From Nocardia amamiensis NBRC 102102 (GTDB lineage: Bacteria > Actinomycetota > Actinomycetes > Mycobacteriales > Mycobacteriaceae), in contig NZ_BDBA01000018.1 in NCBI RefSeq assembly GCF_001612745.1, positions 1-64,000 on the forward strand: a stretch of DNA of 64,000 bases, given 5' to 3'. Below are positions 61,082 to 64,000 of the stretch, in pieces. The notes under the pieces are model-generated. The model was not told the DNA's origin. It ran no database searches and was given only the letters and a program-made list of their open reading frames with translations. Positions within the stretch are counted from its first letter, which is position 1. Each line of letters opens with the position of its first letter. The translations under genes were made by a program, and so were the position numbers.

Positions 61082-62406
61082 TGCGCTACGACCACATCAC
61101 CGAACTCATCGGCAACACACCCTTGCTCCGGCTCGATCCGGCGGTGCACGGGCTGGCGAACGTCGAGCTCTACGCGAAGCTGGAGTCGCACAACCCGTTC
61201 GGCTCGGTCAAGGACCGGGTGGCCTGGGGGATGCTCCGCGACGACCTGGACGAGATCCGCGCGAGCGGGCAGACGCTCATCGAGGCCTCCAGCGGCAACA
61301 CCGCCAAAGCGCTGCGCGTTCTCGGTGCGGTGCACGGCATCGGCCTGCGCGCGGTGACCAATCGGATCAAGGTGGCCGAGGTCCGTGACCTGCTCGAGCT
61401 GTTCGGCACCGAGATCGTGGAACTGCCCGGACTCTCCGAATGCCCGGACCCGACCACACCGAACGACGTCTACTCGGTGATCGAGTCGACCATGGCGCAG
61501 CGGCCCGGCGCGTACCGCCATCTGTCGCAGTACACCAACGAGAAGAACGTCGAGGCGCATTACCAGGGCACCGGACGGGAGATCCACGAGGACCTCGCGA
61601 CCGATGGCATCACCAGGATCGACTACCTGATCGGCGGGCTCGGCACCACCGGCTCCACCCGCGGCACCGCCACCTATCTGCGCAAGCACAATCCCGAATT
61701 GCGGACCGTCGCGGTGGTCTCCGAACGGTCGGACTTCATTCCCGGTATCCGGTCGGAGAGCGAGATGTGGGATGTCGGACTGTTCCAGCCCGATTTCTAC
61801 GACTCGATCGTCACCATTGCCGCACGCGACGCCGTGGACGCCACACTGCGGCTGGCGACCGGGTACGGTGTGCTGGCCGGGCCGACCAGCGGCGCGAGCT
61901 ACGCCGCGGCCTTGGAAATGCTTGGTGCGCTGGATCTTTCGGCAGTGGACCCGGACGATCCGATCGTCGCGGTGTTCATCGTCTGTGACCGGCTGGAGCC
62001 GTATCTGTCCTACGTCAAGAAGCGCAGGCCGGAGCTGTTCGGCCGCGCCGAACGCGAGGCGGAGCCGACCGCGCAGGAACTGGCCGCGACACCGGTCCTG
62101 ACCCCCGCGCAGCTCGCCGAGCTGGACCGGACCGGCCGCCCGACCATCGTGGACACCCGTGGCGCGATGGCCTACCGCATCGGCCATGTCCCCGGCGCGC
62201 TCAACATCCGCGACGACCAGCTCGACGACATGTTCGGTCACGGCATCCCGTTTCCACGGTCGCGCCCGGTGGTTTTCGCCTGTCCCGTCGGCGAGCTGTC
62301 GCTGCGGTTCGCCGCGCGGGCCCGGCGGGCCGGATACGACGCCGCCAGCCTGGCGGGCGGTGTGGTCGCGTGGCGCGACGCGGGACTGCCCTTGGAGCGC
62401 GGCTGA
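61081..62406 (+). CDS. Cysteine-synthase-like PLP enzyme fused to a rhodanese domain
   Basis: A 441-residue fusion. Residues about 1-320 form a CysK/CBS-type beta-replacing enzyme: ELIGNTPLLRL, PLP Lys44 in FGSVKDRVAW, substrate loop EASSGNTAKAL, phosphate loop GGLGTTGSTRGTAT. Residues about 345-440 form a rhodanese domain (IVDTRGAMAYRIGHVPGALN) whose active Cys is kept in VFACPVGELS (near 400) while the usual Arg of the loop is missing. The start overlaps the preceding stop by one base (TGATG). It could make a sulfur-containing or 2,3-diaminopropionate-like amino acid, with persulfide supplied through the rhodanese part. Confidence 0.85.
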   Translation: MRYDHITELIGNTPLLRLDPAVHGLANVELYAKLESHNPFGSVKDRVAWGMLRDDLDEIRASGQTLIEASSGNTAKALRVLGAVHGIGLRAVTNRIKVAEVRDLLELFGTEIVELPGLSECPDPTTPNDVYSVIESTMAQRPGAYRHLSQYTNEKNVEAHYQGTGREIHEDLATDGITRIDYLIGGLGTTGSTRGTATYLRKHNPELRTVAVVSERSDFIPGIRSESEMWDVGLFQPDFYDSIVTIAARDAVDATLRLATGYGVLAGPTSGASYAAALEMLGALDLSAVDPDDPIVAVFIVCDRLEPYLSYVKKRRPELFGRAEREAEPTAQELAATPVLTPAQLAELDRTGRPTIVDTRGAMAYRIGHVPGALNIRDDQLDDMFGHGIPFPRSRPVVFACPVGELSLRFAARARRAGYDAASLAGGVVAWRDAGLPLERG

Positions 62407-62428
62407 CCTTCGGGAGGCCGCTGGGCTG

Positions 62429-63934
62429 CTACCCCACCGCGAACGGGCGCGTGGCGTGACCCAGTAGTGGAGCGAGCGGACCGCGGTAGCCGGAAGCGAA
62501 CAGTTCGACTGTGGCCGTGAACAATTCGACGAATGCCGCCGCGGTACCGCGCTCGAACAGCGCGGTCGGATAGATGAAAACGCCGTCGATGCCCGCGGGC
62601 GCGCCCACCCGGTCGTAGCGGTCCACCAGGCCGAACTCGAGATCGTGCTTGGCGCGGATCACGCCGGTGTCGATCTCGGTGACGGTCAGTTCGCCGCCGG
62701 CGCCTGCCGGCTGGGCGGCCGCACCGCGCTGGAGGATGAGGGTCGCCTGGAACAGCGGGCAGGTCGCGTCTTGCAGCAAACAGCGTTTCAACCGCTGATT
62801 CGGGGTGTCGGGGTGGGCGAACGCGGCAAGCGCCACCCTGCGCACCTGGTCGAGCAGTTCGTCTACGTCGGCGGCGCGGTCGAGACGCACACGCAGCAGT
62901 ACATCGTCGGCGAAGTTGCCGACCAGGTCGTCCAGCAGGCGATGATCGCGGCCGGCCACGGCGGTGGCCACCGTGACGTCGTCGCTGCCGGAGAACGCGC
63001 CGACCGCCACCGCGAACGCTGCTTGCAGCACCATGAACAGGCTGGCTCGCGCTTCGCGCGCTCGCTCGAGCAACGCCCGGTGCGCGTCGGGGCCGAACGC
63101 CACCGGCGCGGTTGCCCCGGCGCCCGCCCTGCCCGTCCTTCGGGCCGGACGCGGGCGATCGCACGGGAACTCGAGCACCGCGGGCCGACCGGCCAGCGTG
63201 TTGGCCCAGTAGCGCAGCTGTTGGGTGGCACGACTCCATTCGTCCGCATAGTCGCCGAGCTGGGCGTGTTTCCACAGGGTGTAGTCGACGTAGTCGATCG
63301 GCAACGGCGTCCAAGCCGGTGCGGCGCCCGCCGCCCTGGCGAGATATGCGGTGACGAGGTCGCGCAACAATGGGGCCACCGAACGGCCGTCGATCGAGAT
63401 GTGGTGCACGACCAGAACCAGCACGATGTCGTGCGGACCGAGCACGCACAACTGTGCCCGCAGGGGAAGGCCGGCGGCCAGGTCGAATTCGCGTGCGGCG
63501 AATGCCGCGATGCGGTATGGCAATTCGGCTTCGGAGACCGCGACGAGTTCGGGCCGCACAAGGGCCTCGGCCGCCGGGACGACCACTTGGGCCGGACCGG
63601 AAGCGGTCTCCGGATAGCGGGTGCGCAGCGGTTCGTGCCGGGCGACGACGTCACCGATCGCCGCGATGAGCGCCTCCGGTCGTAACGCGGGTCCGGACAA
63701 GCGCACCGCGCGTGCCACATTCCAGTCACTCGAGTTACCGGCCCGCGCGGCGTGCCACATCCGTTCCTGCGCCGGCGCAAGCGGCACGTGCGCCGGACGC
63801 GGACCGCGAGCGAGCAGCACGGGAGGCCGTGGCGGCGGAACAAGCCGAACCGCTGGTCGTGCACCGCGGGCCGAGCCGGGCCGCAGGCCCGCGCCGATCG
63901 GCTCGGACAAGATCCCCGCAGTGGAGTTGTTCAC
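62429..63934 (-). CDS. Standalone NRPS condensation-domain protein
   Basis: A 501-residue protein consisting of one condensation domain: VPLAPAQERMWHAARAG (C1-like, near 55), the catalytic VHHISIDGRSVAPLLRDL (HHxxxDG near 176), YTLWKHAQ, and DLVGNFADDVLLRVRLD. No adenylation, thiolation or thioesterase domain is attached. GTG 63934 has GGAGG upstream; the frame is open to 63961. It converges on the PLP operon with 22 bp between. Such free C domains form amide or ester bonds between carrier-bound and free substrates, or act as acyltransferases like PapA. Partners are expected beyond the right edge. Confidence 0.87.
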   Translation of the reverse strand: MNNSTAGILSEPIGAGLRPGSARGARPAVRLVPPPRPPVLLARGPRPAHVPLAPAQERMWHAARAGNSSDWNVARAVRLSGPALRPEALIAAIGDVVARHEPLRTRYPETASGPAQVVVPAAEALVRPELVAVSEAELPYRIAAFAAREFDLAAGLPLRAQLCVLGPHDIVLVLVVHHISIDGRSVAPLLRDLVTAYLARAAGAAPAWTPLPIDYVDYTLWKHAQLGDYADEWSRATQQLRYWANTLAGRPAVLEFPCDRPRPARRTGRAGAGATAPVAFGPDAHRALLERAREARASLFMVLQAAFAVAVGAFSGSDDVTVATAVAGRDHRLLDDLVGNFADDVLLRVRLDRAADVDELLDQVRRVALAAFAHPDTPNQRLKRCLLQDATCPLFQATLILQRGAAAQPAGAGGELTVTEIDTGVIRAKHDLEFGLVDRYDRVGAPAGIDGVFIYPTALFERGTAAAFVELFTATVELFASGYRGPLAPLLGHATRPFAVG

Positions 63935-64000
63935 GCGCCGTTTCCTCCACCACAGAACCACCGATAGATTCGGCGAAGGTAACCGACTCGAGTAAACCTT

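Noticed and set aside
1-64000. tRNA, rRNA, CRISPR arrays, riboswitches, intact IS elements or phage genes
   Set aside because: No cloverleaf with a T-loop GTTCGA context, no regularly spaced repeats, and no complete transposase or integrase were found on reading both strands; structured RNAs with weak sequence conservation could have been missed.

Overview
The window is high-GC actinobacterial DNA and most likely comes from Nocardia or a close mycolic-acid-containing relative. The evidence is an antigen-85-like mycolyltransferase, a cutinase, several secreted Nocardia/Mycobacterium-type lipases, HadA/HadB-like fused dehydratases, an Rv1733c-like membrane protein, XRE/DUF5753-DUF397 regulator sets, a BioQ-like operator, and dense, often overlapping genes with GC-rich third codon positions. 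Genus assignment is inference. No tRNA, rRNA, CRISPR array or intact insertion sequence was seen.

Bases 1-2,760 hold the end of an ECF sigma factor and divergent AraC- and PucR/CdaR-type regulators. Bases 2,774-25,062 hold what looks like one biosynthetic locus. It contains a transposase remnant at its edge, an acyl-CoA/acyl-acid ligase, a SARP activator, a fully reducing type I PKS (ACP-KS-AT-DH-ER-KR-ACP), an FAD oxidoreductase, a KS-AT protein whose AT is degenerate, a DarB-like ketosynthase, a discrete ACP, a DarA-like flavodoxin-domain protein fused to a membrane helix and a thioredoxin-like tail, an O-methyltransferase, a type II thioesterase, a LAL-type LuxR regulator without its ATPase, a chorismate lyase and a truncated ligase. 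Together they suggest a phenolic-lipid pathway: 4-hydroxybenzoate primes a reducing PKS, and Dar-type condensation/aromatisation then makes a substituted resorcinol. This combination is the most striking candidate for an undescribed system.

Bases 25,078-27,285 encode a cutinase and a DUF4185 protein. Bases 27,474-32,974 are one tight, translationally coupled operon: bioY, acyl ligase, thiolase, ECF ATPase, ECF T-component, second acyl ligase. It sits behind a 17-bp palindrome that matches the BioQ biotin operator, so biotin uptake is tied to acyl-CoA metabolism. Bases 33,148-41,174 carry a CBS protein, a lipase, a MaoC-type fusion that lost its catalytic His, a mycolyltransferase-like esterase with a small coupled partner, a PucR-like protein without its HTH, an Rv1733c-like protein and an autoregulated TetR.

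Bases 41,263-55,923 are a regulator-rich zone. It has three XRE/DUF5753 proteins, a DUF397 protein, a DUF574 methyltransferase, two small orphan proteins and a PucR regulator. An inverted-repeat operator with half-sites like TGCARATG/CATCTGCA recurs four times here and overlaps two near-identical promoters. Interleaved are a HadA/B-like dehydratase, three secreted lipases, a DUF2599 lipoprotein, an NAD(P)-binding protein and an ABM-domain protein.

Bases 56,026-63,934 contain a CBS protein, a PNPOx-fold protein and then a coupled four-gene operon: a SufS-like class V aminotransferase, an unknown protein with a C-terminal heavy-metal-associated domain, a Y4yA/DAP-decarboxylase-like PLP enzyme, and a cysteine-synthase-rhodanese fusion. 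A standalone NRPS condensation-domain protein converges on it. This looks like a second small biosynthetic locus, with sulfur, amino-acid and metal chemistry and no visible adenylation domain.
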